A DNA stretch of 64,000 nucleotides from Terribacillus sp. DMT04 (GTDB taxonomy: Bacteria > Bacillota > Bacilli > Bacillales > Amphibacillaceae), in contig NZ_CP077639.1 in assembly GCF_019056395.1 (NCBI RefSeq), positions 3,226,001 through 3,290,000 on the forward strand, written 5' to 3'. Shown here one piece after another: positions 37,977-46,486 of the stretch. Both the position numbers and the translations under genes were made by a program. Below the pieces are notes generated by a model. That model was given only the letters and a program-made list of their open reading frames with translations, was not told the origin of the DNA and made no database searches. The first letter of the stretch is position 1. Each line of letters opens with the position of its first letter.

Positions 37977-38192
37977 CTTTCGCATTTGCTTTACATTCCG
38001 AACAAGCTTTGGTCCTCTTTTGATTCCCTCTACACCTGCCATACTGCAAACAGAAGCAATAATTATTCCTGCGCCCAATAACTTCGCTGTCATATAAAGT
38101 CCTGAACCAGCTGCGATATCAATAAGAAGAAATGAATAAATAGCAGTCGCGTTTACAACAATGATGACAATTTCTTTCTTCTTTACCGCCAT
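37974..38192 (-). CDS. Small two-helix membrane protein
   Basis: A 72-residue protein starting MAVKKKEIVIIVV; ATG 38192 follows AAGGGGG at good spacing. Two hydrophobic segments (residues 8-27 and 32-52, with AKLLGAGIIIASVCSMAG) are followed by the basic tail KRGPKLVRNVKQMRK. I do not recognise the family. It lies just downstream of kdgA on the same strand, 55 bases away, and may be cotranscribed. Confidence 0.65.
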   Translation of the reverse strand: MAVKKKEIVIIVVNATAIYSFLLIDIAAGSGLYMTAKLLGAGIIIASVCSMAGVEGIKRGPKLVRNVKQMRK

Positions 38193-38247
38193 AAAGCAAG
38201 CCCCCTTCACAATGTCCAGTGTATGCCAAGGAAAGCTTGACTCATGT

Positions 38248-38907
38248 TCAAATATTCACACGTTCTGCTCTTGCTTCGCTAACTTTTTGAACGTATTGCT
38301 GTGCAATAGAAGTGATTTTAGCAAAGTCACCTGTTGCTGCTGGTGCCACAAGATTCCCGCCAACCCCAACTGCCACTGCCCCGTTTTGCAGCCACAGTCC
38401 AATATTATCCAAGTCCACTCCACCTGTAGGCATTATATTAACTTGTGGCAATGGAGCTTTAACAGCCTTAATAAAGCTTGGTCCGTAAACACTTCCAGGG
38501 AAAAGCTTCACAATATCCACTCCCGCCTCCATTGCGTGTTTGATTTCAGCAATTGTCATACAGCCTGGCAAGTAAGGAACTTGGTAGAGGTTGCACATCC
38601 TGGCTGTTTCGGCATCGAAGGCCGGGCTGACGATAAAGCGAGCTCCTGCCAGGATCGCCAGACGAGCTGTTGTACTATCCAGCACTGTTCCCGCTCCGAT
38701 TATGACATTATCATTCGCTTTATATTGCGAAGAAAGTTCTTTTATCACCTGATCTGCATCACGGACTGTAAACGTCACTTCAATTCCTGTAATACCACCT
38801 TCGATACAGGCTTCTGAGATCTGAATTGCCTCTTCTGGCGAATCAGCGCGAACAACAGCTACAATTCCTTGTTCGCTGAGCTTGGTTAGAACACTTGCTT
38901 TTTCCAT
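38248..38907 (-). CDS. kdgA: KDPG/KHG aldolase
   Basis: A 219-residue class I aldolase that splits 2-keto-3-deoxy-6-phosphogluconate into pyruvate and glyceraldehyde-3-phosphate. The Schiff-base Lys134 is in VDIVKLFPG, the catalytic Glu43 in GIEVTF, and GAGTV is at 71-75. AGGAGG precedes the ATG. It is divergent from the IclR gene, with a shared operator between. It completes the pathway begun by kduI, kduD and kdgK nearby. Confidence 0.94.
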   Translation of the reverse strand: MEKASVLTKLSEQGIVAVVRADSPEEAIQISEACIEGGITGIEVTFTVRDADQVIKELSSQYKANDNVIIGAGTVLDSTTARLAILAGARFIVSPAFDAETARMCNLYQVPYLPGCMTIAEIKHAMEAGVDIVKLFPGSVYGPSFIKAVKAPLPQVNIMPTGGVDLDNIGLWLQNGAVAVGVGGNLVAPAATGDFAKITSIAQQYVQKVSEARAERVNI

Positions 38908-38936
38908 TTGTATTCCTCCTATTTTATATAAGGCGT

Positions 38937-38965
38937 TTTACAAACGTTAACCGTTCCCGTATCAT
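38937..38965 (+). promoter_or_regulatory. Divergent kdgA/kdgR promoter region with palindromic operator
   Basis: For the regulator gene, TTTACA (38937-38942), 17-base spacer, TATCAT (38960-38965). The spacer contains AACGTTAACCGTT (38943-38955), a palindrome with one mismatched pair. Repressor bound there would block this promoter and lie by the kdgA start of transcription. A related TTAACGTTCC occurs at 43751-43760 upstream of kduI. Confidence 0.6.
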
Positions 38966-39006
38966 AAGATATAAGTAATGATCGCAATAGAAACGGAGTA
39001 ATACCT

Positions 39007-39768
39007 ATGTCTAATGTGCAATCACTAGAACGCGCTTTAACTATTTTGAATACGCTTTCTGATTATCCTGACGGTCTGACTATTGCCAAGCTTTCTAAAC
39101 TTGTAGATTTATCAAAGAGCACCACACATCGGCTTCTTGCTACACTTGTTAATTTGAATTATGTGGCAAAGGATCTGGAAAATGACCGTTACAAAATTGG
39201 CTTGCAGACACTGTATGTCGCACGCAGTGTTTTGAATAACAATAATATTGCTACTGTAGCAAAACCATTTCTAAAGCAGCTATGCACTGACGTGAATGAG
39301 ACCGTGCATCTTTGCTTGGAAGATAAAGGTGAGATTGTTTATATTGATAAGCTAGAAAGCAATCAAACCATTCGCATGTACTCCCGGATTGGCAACAGAG
39401 CACCCATGTACTGTACAGCTGTCGGTAAGGTGCTTTTGTCCGGTATGACCCCTGCACGATTGGATGAAATTGCTGATGCTACAACATTTTCAGTACGAAC
39501 ACCCCGTACCATCACTTCAAAAGAAGCACTTAAAGAAGAAGTGATAAGAGTACGGCAGCAAGGCTATGCGCTTGATGACATCGAGAATGAAGAAGGCATC
39601 CGGTGTATCGCAGCCCCGATTTACAGCCATGAACACCGCATCGTAGCGAGCTTTAGCATTTCCGGTCCGAGTAACCGTGTGACGATGGAGCGTGTGAATG
39701 ACGAGTTGATCAAAAAGATGAAAAACTGCAGCCAAGCGATTTCTCACGCCTTAGGTTATACTGGTTGA
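39007..39768 (+). CDS. kdgR: IclR-family repressor of the KDG regulon
   Basis: A 253-residue IclR protein: winged helix at about 1-70 (LTIAKLSKLVDLSKSTTHRLL) and a C-terminal ligand domain with the IclR signature EGIRCIAAPIYSHEHRIVASFSISGP. IclR-type KdgR proteins respond to 2-keto-3-deoxygluconate. It is divergent from kdgA, and its own promoter overlaps the proposed operator, so autoregulation is likely. The ligand is inferred from context. Confidence 0.9.
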   Translation: MSNVQSLERALTILNTLSDYPDGLTIAKLSKLVDLSKSTTHRLLATLVNLNYVAKDLENDRYKIGLQTLYVARSVLNNNNIATVAKPFLKQLCTDVNETVHLCLEDKGEIVYIDKLESNQTIRMYSRIGNRAPMYCTAVGKVLLSGMTPARLDEIADATTFSVRTPRTITSKEALKEEVIRVRQQGYALDDIENEEGIRCIAAPIYSHEHRIVASFSISGPSNRVTMERVNDELIKKMKNCSQAISHALGYTG

Positions 39769-39803
39769 TATGAAGACCTTCCAAGCGGAAGGTCTTCATA
39801 TCA
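39766..39803. terminator. Bidirectional terminator between kdgR and kdgK
   Basis: Perfect 17-bp stem (39766-39782 with 39787-39803) and the tetraloop AAGC. It spans both stop codons. No marked T run, so efficiency is uncertain. Confidence 0.7.
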
Positions 39804-40751
39804 GCCAATTGGCTCCCGTTTCATGAATTGCCGCAGTTCTTCTCGGTTTGGCAAACCATCATTGTCTCCTGGGGACATAACTGCCAGAGCACCAATTGCA
39901 GCTCCTCTAGCAATGCAGTCAGACAACTCCAGTCCTTCCAGCATTCCGCTTACAACGCCGACCGCAAAACCGTCTCCTGCTCCAACTGTGTCGACGACTT
40001 CCTTTACCGGAGAGCCTTCTGTATAAAATTGCGTTCCATCTGCACAGCTTGTAAACGCTCCTTCTGCGCCTAGTTTTAACACGACATGCGGTACACCTGC
40101 CGCATGGTAATGCGCGGCAATATCCTGTACATCACGCTTGCCGGTTAATTGTTTTCCTTCAGCAATCCCTGGGAATATAATATCGGCCTGACTAGCTAGG
40201 GCATTGATTACCTGCACCATTTCCTCTTTATTCGGCCACAGACCTGGACGGATATTTGGATCAAACGATATTTGCAGACCTTGTTCTCTCGCTTCTTTCA
40301 TCATTTGGAATATAAGCTCACGGCAGCTAGCTGATAAAGCTGGCGGAATACCAGTAAGGTGGAGATGATCATATTCCGCCCACTTGATTTTCTTAATCAG
40401 CTTTCTGTCCATATGAGATGCCGCTGAACCTTTCCTAGCTGAAAATACCTCTGGATCTCCACTCTTCACTTTCTGCTTCCATTGCATGCCTGTTAGATAA
40501 GCGGCATCATAATGGATAGAAGATGTATCTATATTGTTTTTCTTTAAGAATTTATGAATGTTTCTGCCAAACGGATCTAACCCAAGCTGTGTTATATAGG
40601 TTACGTCATGCCCCAGCCGCGCCATTCCAATGGAGAAGTTAACCTCTGCTCCGGCGATAAAGCGAGAAAAGTGTTCCGCATCATCCAATAATCCTTCCTG
40701 TTCCGCAACAAACAACGCCATCGGTTCCCCGATTGTAAGAATCCTGCTCAT
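39801..40751 (-). CDS. kdgK: 2-keto-3-deoxygluconate kinase
   Basis: A 316-residue PfkB-family sugar kinase that phosphorylates KDG to KDPG, the substrate of KdgA. The PfkB signature with catalytic Asp reads VDTVGAGDGFAVG near residue 250. The N-terminal GEPMALFVAEQEG and GAEVNFSIGMARLG fit KdgK. GGAGACG lies upstream of the ATG. It follows the transporter gene kdgT by 57 bases in the same direction. Confidence 0.93.
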   Translation of the reverse strand: MSRILTIGEPMALFVAEQEGLLDDAEHFSRFIAGAEVNFSIGMARLGHDVTYITQLGLDPFGRNIHKFLKKNNIDTSSIHYDAAYLTGMQWKQKVKSGDPEVFSARKGSAASHMDRKLIKKIKWAEYDHLHLTGIPPALSASCRELIFQMMKEAREQGLQISFDPNIRPGLWPNKEEMVQVINALASQADIIFPGIAEGKQLTGKRDVQDIAAHYHAAGVPHVVLKLGAEGAFTSCADGTQFYTEGSPVKEVVDTVGAGDGFAVGVVSGMLEGLELSDCIARGAAIGALAVMSPGDNDGLPNREELRQFMKREPIG

Positions 40752-40808
40752 CTTTCAACGTCTCCTTTACGTAAAGAGAGACATACTGTATATGCCTCTC
40801 TGTTTGTT

Positions 40809-41819
40809 TTATACAGTATTTGAGTTAATATTGTCCGAATCGATCGTAGAATCATCCGAATTTCGCTTTTCCTTCTTCTTCATATACTGCGCCCAATAGG
40901 CCGTAAGAATTGGGACAAGAACAGAAGTAACAACAACAGATGCTGCCACTAGTGCAGTAGCCGCTTCTGCAATAGGCATGAACTCCGGTATCATCGTCGC
41001 AATAATCATCGGGTTGGCAACAGCTGCTCCGGCTGTACTTGACGCTGCAATTCCAGCGGTTCCGTTTCCTCCTCCAATGAACTTATCAGCAAGCATAAGC
41101 GGTATACCGGTAACAACGATAACTAGAACACCAAGAATAATTCCCGCAATACCAGTATCAAGAATGACGCCCAGATCAATGGAGTTACCTAATGCAAAGC
41201 CGAAAAATGGAATCATTGTCTGTGTTGCTTTGGAAAAGAAAGTCCGAAGATCGCTATCGAGGTTTCCTAACAGGAAACCGACTAAGAATGGAAGTACTGC
41301 TCCTACAAATACTTGCGGTTCAAAAGCAGCAAGTCCAGTGGAACCGAGAATTACCATTGTCATGAGCGGACCAGATTCCAAAGACATAAGTACAAATGCT
41401 CCGGCTTCTTCCTTTGATCCATACTGCTGCATAATGGATGCATATAATCCGCCATTGGTCATATCCATCGCTGCAACAAGTGTTAAGACCGAAAATCCAG
41501 CAAACAAGCCCGTCTGAATGCCGCCTTCAGGCAGGAACTGCGCTGCAACAATGGCCACAACCCACGCAACCGCAATTTTCGTGATGACAAGTGTGCCAGA
41601 TTTCCGAAGAATGGTACCAGTCGATTTCAACTGAATGCCAGCTCCCATACAGAAGAACCAGACAGCCAGAATAGGAACGGTACCAGTCATGAGTCCACCT
41701 GTAAATGACCCAAAATAATCTGCTGAACTTGGTGCAAAGGTATTAATGATTGCCCCTAAAAATAACGGTACGAGCATAAGCCCGCCAGGAATTCTCTCCA
41801 TCGTCTTCATTATTTTCAT
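40809..41819 (-). CDS. kdgT: 2-keto-3-deoxygluconate permease
   Basis: A 336-residue membrane protein of the KdgT family with about ten hydrophobic helices. It imports KDG with protons. Family features include [20 protein letters not shown] at the N terminus (read in parts), [21 protein letters not shown], and VLIPILTAYW near the C terminus. The C-terminal tail is charged and Asn/Ser-rich ([17 protein letters not shown]). The leader upstream holds two inverted repeats and probably its own promoter. Confidence 0.93.
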   Translation of the reverse strand: MKIMKTMERIPGGLMLVPLFLGAIINTFAPSSADYFGSFTGGLMTGTVPILAVWFFCMGAGIQLKSTGTILRKSGTLVITKIAVAWVVAIVAAQFLPEGGIQTGLFAGFSVLTLVAAMDMTNGGLYASIMQQYGSKEEAGAFVLMSLESGPLMTMVILGSTGLAAFEPQVFVGAVLPFLVGFLLGNLDSDLRTFFSKATQTMIPFFGFALGNSIDLGVILDTGIAGIILGVLVIVVTGIPLMLADKFIGGGNGTAGIAASSTAGAAVANPMIIATMIPEFMPIAEAATALVAASVVVTSVLVPILTAYWAQYMKKKEKRNSDDSTIDSDNINSNTV

Positions 41820-41904
41820 TTTGCATCCCTTACCTTTCGTTATAGGTAATCGAGCAAAAGAAATTGAGATATTTGAATCACACGAGGTGATATGCTATTT
41901 TAAT

Positions 41905-41965
41905 AATGATCGCCCAGATCATTGGATGAGAGGGTGGCATACACAAAGATGTTCCAGATCTTTGG
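41905..41965 (-). promoter_or_regulatory. Two inverted repeats in the kduD-kdgT gap
   Basis: AATGATC-GCCCA-GATCATT (41905-41923) is a perfect 7-5-7 repeat, and AAAGATGTTCCAGATCTTT (41947-41965) has 6-base arms. They lie 90-140 bases before kdgT and may be operators or RNA hairpins. Neither has a T run, so terminators are unlikely. Confidence 0.4.
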
Positions 41966-42032
41966 TCACCTTCCCAGTCCTCTCAATCTCTCTTTCCCGT
42001 CAATCAGCTTTGACGCAAACTATCCATCTTCC

Positions 42033-42809
42033 CTATCTTGCGAGCCAGCCACCATCAACAGCTAGTACATGACCATTCATATAGTCGGATGCTCGGCTTG
42101 CCAAAAATACTGCCACACCCATTAAATCAGACGGATCTGCCCAGCGACCGCTTGGAATTCGTGATAAGATTTCGGCATTTCGCTTTTCATCCGCGCGAAT
42201 TGGCTCTGTATTCGCTGTTGCAACATACCCAGGTGCTATGGCGTTTGTCTGGATATTATAGGCTCCCAGCTCATTCGCAAACGCTTTCGTCAGTCCAGCT
42301 ACTGCGTGTTTGCTTGCTGTATAGGACGGCACGAACTTTCCGCCTTGGAATGACAGCATAGACGCCACATTAATAATTTTTCCGCCGCCTTGTTCTTTCA
42401 TCACTTTCGCAGCTTCCTGCCCTAACAAGTAAACAGCATGCAGATTCACATCCATGACTTTATCCCAATCTTCTTCCTTGTACTCTAGCAGCGGCGTCCG
42501 AATAATAGTCCCAGCATTGTTTACTAATATATCAACTCTGCCAAATACATCTACGCAGCTAGCAACTACTTGCTTTACTGCCTCTCTATCTGTCAAGTCA
42601 GCTTGATGGAACTGTGCCTTGCCGCCAGTCTGTTCGATCAGTTGCTTTGTTTCCTCCCAGTCATCTCTATGTGTTACTACGAAAACTGCTGCCCCTGCTT
42701 TTGCCAAAGCGACCGCATATCCTTGGCCAAGCCCTTTACTGCCGCCTGTTACGATTGCAACCTTGCCTGCCAGATTAAAATAATCCATTGAAAAATCTGT
42801 TAAGCTCAT
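42033..42809 (-). CDS. kduD: 2-deoxy-D-gluconate 3-dehydrogenase / DKII reductase
   Basis: A 258-residue SDR. TGGSKGLGQG is at 21-30, NNAG mid-protein and the catalytic pair in YTASK. It reduces 2,5-diketo-3-deoxygluconate to KDG with NADH in pectin and uronate breakdown. AAAGGAGG precedes the ATG. It lies 12 bases after kduI, whose product it uses, which supports the assignment over other SDR functions. Confidence 0.92.
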   Translation of the reverse strand: MSLTDFSMDYFNLAGKVAIVTGGSKGLGQGYAVALAKAGAAVFVVTHRDDWEETKQLIEQTGGKAQFHQADLTDREAVKQVVASCVDVFGRVDILVNNAGTIIRTPLLEYKEEDWDKVMDVNLHAVYLLGQEAAKVMKEQGGGKIINVASMLSFQGGKFVPSYTASKHAVAGLTKAFANELGAYNIQTNAIAPGYVATANTEPIRADEKRNAEILSRIPSGRWADPSDLMGVAVFLASRASDYMNGHVLAVDGGWLAR

Positions 42810-42821
42810 TGTTTTCCTCCT

Positions 42822-43652
42822 TTAGCGCAGCTCATCCATCGCCACTTTATCCATGTCGGTGTATGTCTTGTTTTCACCAGCCATCCCCCAGATGAATGCG
42901 TAATTGCTTGTCGCACTTCCGCAATGAATGGACCACGGCGGAGAAATAACGGCTTGTTCATTTTTCATAACAAGATGGCGGGTTTCCGTTGGTTCTCCCA
43001 TTAAATGAAACATGCGGGCTTCCTCATCCAGATCAATGTACAAATAGGCTTCCATGCGGCGATTGTGGGTGTGAGTCGGCATTGAATTCCAAACGCTGCC
43101 ACTCTCAATAATGGTGATACCCATGGCAATTTGACAGCTCTGGATACCTTCGAGGTGAATAATACGGCGGATAACGCGTTCGTTAGCACTTTCCTTCGCT
43201 CCCATAGCATCACCGGGAACATCTTGGAAAGACACTTGTTTAGTAGGATAAGAAGTATGCGCCGGTGCTGAGAACAGATAGAATTTTGCAGGAGTCGCTT
43301 CCTCACTACTTGCAAAAAGTAATTTCTCATTGCCTTTGCCGATGTAGATACAATCCTTGTTCGCCATTTCGTACGATTCACCATCTACTGTAATCGTTCC
43401 AGTACCGCCAATATTGAAGATCCCGACTTCCCGTCTTTCCAGGAAATAATCTGCTTTAATTTCATTATAACTTTCCAAAGCAATCGCACTGCCAGCTGGT
43501 TGGATACCACCGATGATTGTACGGTCCTCCATACTGTAGACAAGTTTGGTTTCTCCAGATACAAATAGGTCCTCAACTAAATAATGTTTTCGCAATTCCT
43601 CTGTCGTGAATGTTTTTGCATGCTCTGGATGCGTCGCATAACGCAGTTCCAT
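42822..43652 (-). CDS. kduI: 5-keto-4-deoxyuronate isomerase
   Basis: A 276-residue cupin-type enzyme that isomerises 4-deoxy-L-threo-5-hexosulose uronate, the spontaneous product of unsaturated uronates. Zinc ligands are visible in MPTHTHNRRMEAYLY (two His and a Glu) and PPWSIHCG (His). ATG 43652 (MELRYATHP) is chosen for AAGGAG nine bases upstream; an ATG three codons earlier has no spacing to the site. First gene of the kduI-kduD unit. No pectate lyase or GH105 hydrolase is in the window, so the sugar enters from elsewhere. Confidence 0.94.
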   Translation of the reverse strand: MELRYATHPEHAKTFTTEELRKHYLVEDLFVSGETKLVYSMEDRTIIGGIQPAGSAIALESYNEIKADYFLERREVGIFNIGGTGTITVDGESYEMANKDCIYIGKGNEKLLFASSEEATPAKFYLFSAPAHTSYPTKQVSFQDVPGDAMGAKESANERVIRRIIHLEGIQSCQIAMGITIIESGSVWNSMPTHTHNRRMEAYLYIDLDEEARMFHLMGEPTETRHLVMKNEQAVISPPWSIHCGSATSNYAFIWGMAGENKTYTDMDKVAMDELR

Positions 43653-43730
43653 TCCAATCATCTCCTTCCATCATTTTCGTTGCTTCCTCACAACTATGAA
43701 ACCCCTTACATTTGGTTTGAAATAAAAAGC

Positions 43731-43803
43731 ATCGAAAGTTCGATACCTCTTAACGTTCCACCATGTGGTACGGTGTTTCATTATGATTATTATAGCGCTT
43801 TCA
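43731..43803 (-). promoter_or_regulatory. kduI promoter region with cre-like site and palindromes
   Basis: On the minus strand TGAAAGCGCTATAA (43803-43790) is a near match to the CcpA cre consensus and overlaps a -10 TATAAT (43794-43789). Downstream lie TTAACGTTCC, shared with the kdgA/kdgR operator, and the palindrome ATCGAA-AG-TTCGAT (43731-43744). Glucose repression plus induction by a uronate intermediate would fit. The gap 43653-43978 holds nothing else recognisable. Confidence 0.5.
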
Positions 43804-43978
43804 ACGCTGTAAATCCAGCCTAATCCTTAAATATGTTATATTATTTCCTTTTTTTATAAGCTGGTTTTATCCATCAAATAAATCTGCTAACTATCATCGT
43901 AATTATCCTCTTGCCAATTCACTTCCAGTCTAAAAATCTGATAAAATAGCACTAATAATGATGAAAGGGATTACAGCT

Positions 43979-45643
43979 ATGAACCCGACCTTAGAAATGA
44001 TCTTCTCCATATTTGAACGTGCTGCTTTACTGCTGATTATTCTTTTCTTCCTAACCAAAATCAAAGGGTTTAAAGAAATTCTGCAGAAAGAGCATCACTC
44101 TGTTAGAGAACTTAGTGTATTAACAATCGTCTTCTGCAGCTTTGCTATTTTTGGCACTTACTCTGGGATTGAAGTGGAAGGATCTCTTGTTAATATCCGC
44201 ACAGTGGCTATTATTGCTGGAGGGATATTATTCGGACCGTGGGTTGGTATTATTACAGGAATTGTTTCCGGTTTACATCGCTATCTCATCGATATGGATG
44301 GGATTACTTCGCTTCCTTGCTTGATTACTAGCATAACAGCCGGCTTTGCCTCAGGTTTTATCAATAAAAGGATCAAAAAGCATCGCTGGTGGTATGTTGG
44401 GATTCTCACTGGTGTGCTGTGTCAGGGACTAACGATGACACTAATCATTATACTTAGCGAACCTAGATCGCTAGGAATTTCCATTGTAGAGCAGATTGTT
44501 ATACCAATGATGGTAGGCGAAGTAAGTATTGGATTACTAGTCCTGCTCGTCCACAACATCGAAGGCGAGAAAAAACAAATAGCGGCTGCGCAAGCAAAAC
44601 TTGCATTGGATATAGCGAATAAAACACTGCCTTATTTCCGTTCAATTACGCCTGCTTCCTTGCAGCGTATCTGTCAGATTATTAAAGAAGAAATTGGTGC
44701 GGATGCTGTTGCCATAACAGATACCGAAACTGTTATTGCCTATCATGGACTAGGTGCAGAACGCTATCAAAACACATCTCGCATTGTAACCGATATGACC
44801 AAAGAAGCACTATCGAGCGGGGAGATTGTCATACGAAATGAAGTGGATGACTTGCATTTGCCGCAAATGCACTGTTTGCTCATTGTTCCTTTTCAAGAAG
44901 GTCATGAAGTCACAGGCGCCTTGAAGATTTATTATGAGAAGAAAAACAGAATCACAGATTCTCTGCAAACACTCGGCATTGGACTAGCGCAAATTATCTC
45001 AAACCTTATGGAAATATCACGGATAGAGCAGATTAAAGAAGCTGCTAATAAAGCAGAGTTAAAGGCATTGCAATCGAAGATCAATCCGCATTTTCTGTTT
45101 AATTCGCTTAACGCTATTGCCTCGACAACGAGACGTGATCCAAACCGCGCACGTGAACTGATTCATAACTTGTCCGGCTACTTGCGTTACAACTTGGAGC
45201 TGCATGATGAAATGATTGCTATTGAAGAAGAACTCAAGCAAGTTCGTGATTATGTAGAAATTGAGAAGTCGCGCTTTGGGGATAAGCTTCGCATTATCTA
45301 TGATATTGACCCTGTGCAGATAAAGGTACCAAGTCTCTTGCTGCAGCCTTTAGTCGAGAATGCTATCCATCATGGTGTGCGAAAAAGCAGATGGCAAGGC
45401 GCAGTTTACCTTTCTGTAAAAGCGCAGCAAGACTTTATTCGAATAAGCGTATCAGACACAGGTGCTGGCATTGAGAAAGAAATCGTTGAAAAGCTTTATA
45501 AAGATGAAGCAAGCGTTAAAAATATTGGATTGGCAAATGTACATCAGCGAGTCCGTCTTAATTACGGAAAAGGTTTAACGATTAATCAGCTGGATCCTGG
45601 CACGGAGATTTACTTTGATATACCGGTAAAGGAAGGAAAATAA
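43979..45643 (+). CDS. LytS-family sensor histidine kinase
   Basis: A 554-residue membrane kinase. ATG 43979 (MNPTLEMIF) has AAAGGGA eight bases upstream. The N terminus carries a 5TM-LytS-like sensor (GTYSGIEVEGSLVNIRT, GPWVGIITGIVSGLHRY), then a GAF-like domain (about 220-360), the phosphoacceptor region INPHFLFNSLNAI and the ATPase motifs ENAIHHGV and VSDTGAGI. Kin include Bacillus LytS and E. coli BtsS and YpdA (PyrS), which respond to pyruvate. It is three codons' distance from its response regulator and is followed by an OFA transporter gene. Confidence 0.9.
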   Translation: MNPTLEMIFSIFERAALLLIILFFLTKIKGFKEILQKEHHSVRELSVLTIVFCSFAIFGTYSGIEVEGSLVNIRTVAIIAGGILFGPWVGIITGIVSGLHRYLIDMDGITSLPCLITSITAGFASGFINKRIKKHRWWYVGILTGVLCQGLTMTLIIILSEPRSLGISIVEQIVIPMMVGEVSIGLLVLLVHNIEGEKKQIAAAQAKLALDIANKTLPYFRSITPASLQRICQIIKEEIGADAVAITDTETVIAYHGLGAERYQNTSRIVTDMTKEALSSGEIVIRNEVDDLHLPQMHCLLIVPFQEGHEVTGALKIYYEKKNRITDSLQTLGIGLAQIISNLMEISRIEQIKEAANKAELKALQSKINPHFLFNSLNAIASTTRRDPNRARELIHNLSGYLRYNLELHDEMIAIEEELKQVRDYVEIEKSRFGDKLRIIYDIDPVQIKVPSLLLQPLVENAIHHGVRKSRWQGAVYLSVKAQQDFIRISVSDTGAGIEKEIVEKLYKDEASVKNIGLANVHQRVRLNYGKGLTINQLDPGTEIYFDIPVKEGK

Positions 45644-45645
45644 CT

Positions 45646-46377
45646 ATGACGTTACGCGCAATCATTGCAGAAGATGAATTCCCCGCTCAAGAAGAGCTGC
45701 AATATTTAATTGAAACATATAGTTCAATTGAAGTAACAAAATGCTTTGATGATGGCTTGGATGTACTGAAATATTTTCAGGAAAACACAACGGATGTGCT
45801 TTTCCTCGATATTAACCTGCCTTCGCTGGATGGGATGATGCTTGCTGGAAGTTTAGCCAACTTCAAGCAAAAACCAATTATCGTGTTTACAACTGCTTAT
45901 AAAGAACATGCCGCAAAAGCATTCGAGCTGGAGGCTTTTGATTATATTTTAAAGCCATATAGCGAAGAGCGTGTTGCCTCGATGCTTAAGAAATTGGAAT
46001 CAAAAGGACAAGCACCAGAGCCCACCATTCCAGAACCCAGCCAAGCAACCGAACGATTGAATGTGTGGAAAGAAGAGAAAATCTACGTAATCAACGTACA
46101 AGATATCGCATACGCCGAAGCTGACGAGAAACAAACAATTGTTCACACAAAAGAAGGTATCTACACCTACCCTGGTTCCATCAGCACATTTGAAGAGCTG
46201 CTGTCATCCGGCATGTTTTTCCGTTGTCACCGCTCTTATATTGTGAACACAGAGCGAATTCATGAAATTCTGCCTTGGTTTCACAATACGTACCTCGTTA
46301 AAATGAAAGGTATGGACGAACAAATACCAGTCAGCAGGAGTAAGGCAAAACAATTTCGACAAATCATGCGCCTTTAA
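45646..46377 (+). CDS. LytTR-family response regulator
   Basis: A 243-residue regulator with receiver Asp55 (FLDINLPS), Thr near 83 and Lys103 (ILKPY), and a C-terminal LytTR DNA-binding domain (about 140-243, with MFFRCHRSYIVN). It begins two bases after the kinase stop, so the two form a two-component system. The likely target is the MFS gene 110 bases downstream. GGAAGG is in the end of the kinase gene. Confidence 0.92.
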   Translation: MTLRAIIAEDEFPAQEELQYLIETYSSIEVTKCFDDGLDVLKYFQENTTDVLFLDINLPSLDGMMLAGSLANFKQKPIIVFTTAYKEHAAKAFELEAFDYILKPYSEERVASMLKKLESKGQAPEPTIPEPSQATERLNVWKEEKIYVINVQDIAYAEADEKQTIVHTKEGIYTYPGSISTFEELLSSGMFFRCHRSYIVNTERIHEILPWFHNTYLVKMKGMDEQIPVSRSKAKQFRQIMRL

Positions 46378-46399
46378 GGACCATTCGTTCCCCTGCACA

Positions 46400-46425
46400 G
46401 GCAATTCACGAGAAAACGCTTTCAG
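46400..46425 (+). promoter_or_regulatory. cre site and possible LytTR half-sites before the OFA transporter
   Basis: AGAAAACGCTTTCA (46411-46424) is a near-palindrome; its complement TGAAAGCGTTTTCT fits the CcpA cre consensus at all but the last base. GGCAATTCAC (46400-46409) is 8/10 identical to the GGCATTTCAT box of E. coli YpdB, but a well-spaced second copy is not clear. Confidence 0.5.
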
Positions 46426-46486
46426 ATACATCTGCAAAGGATATTATAAAACTATAAAACAACGCAGATGAAATGAGGGAATTCTC

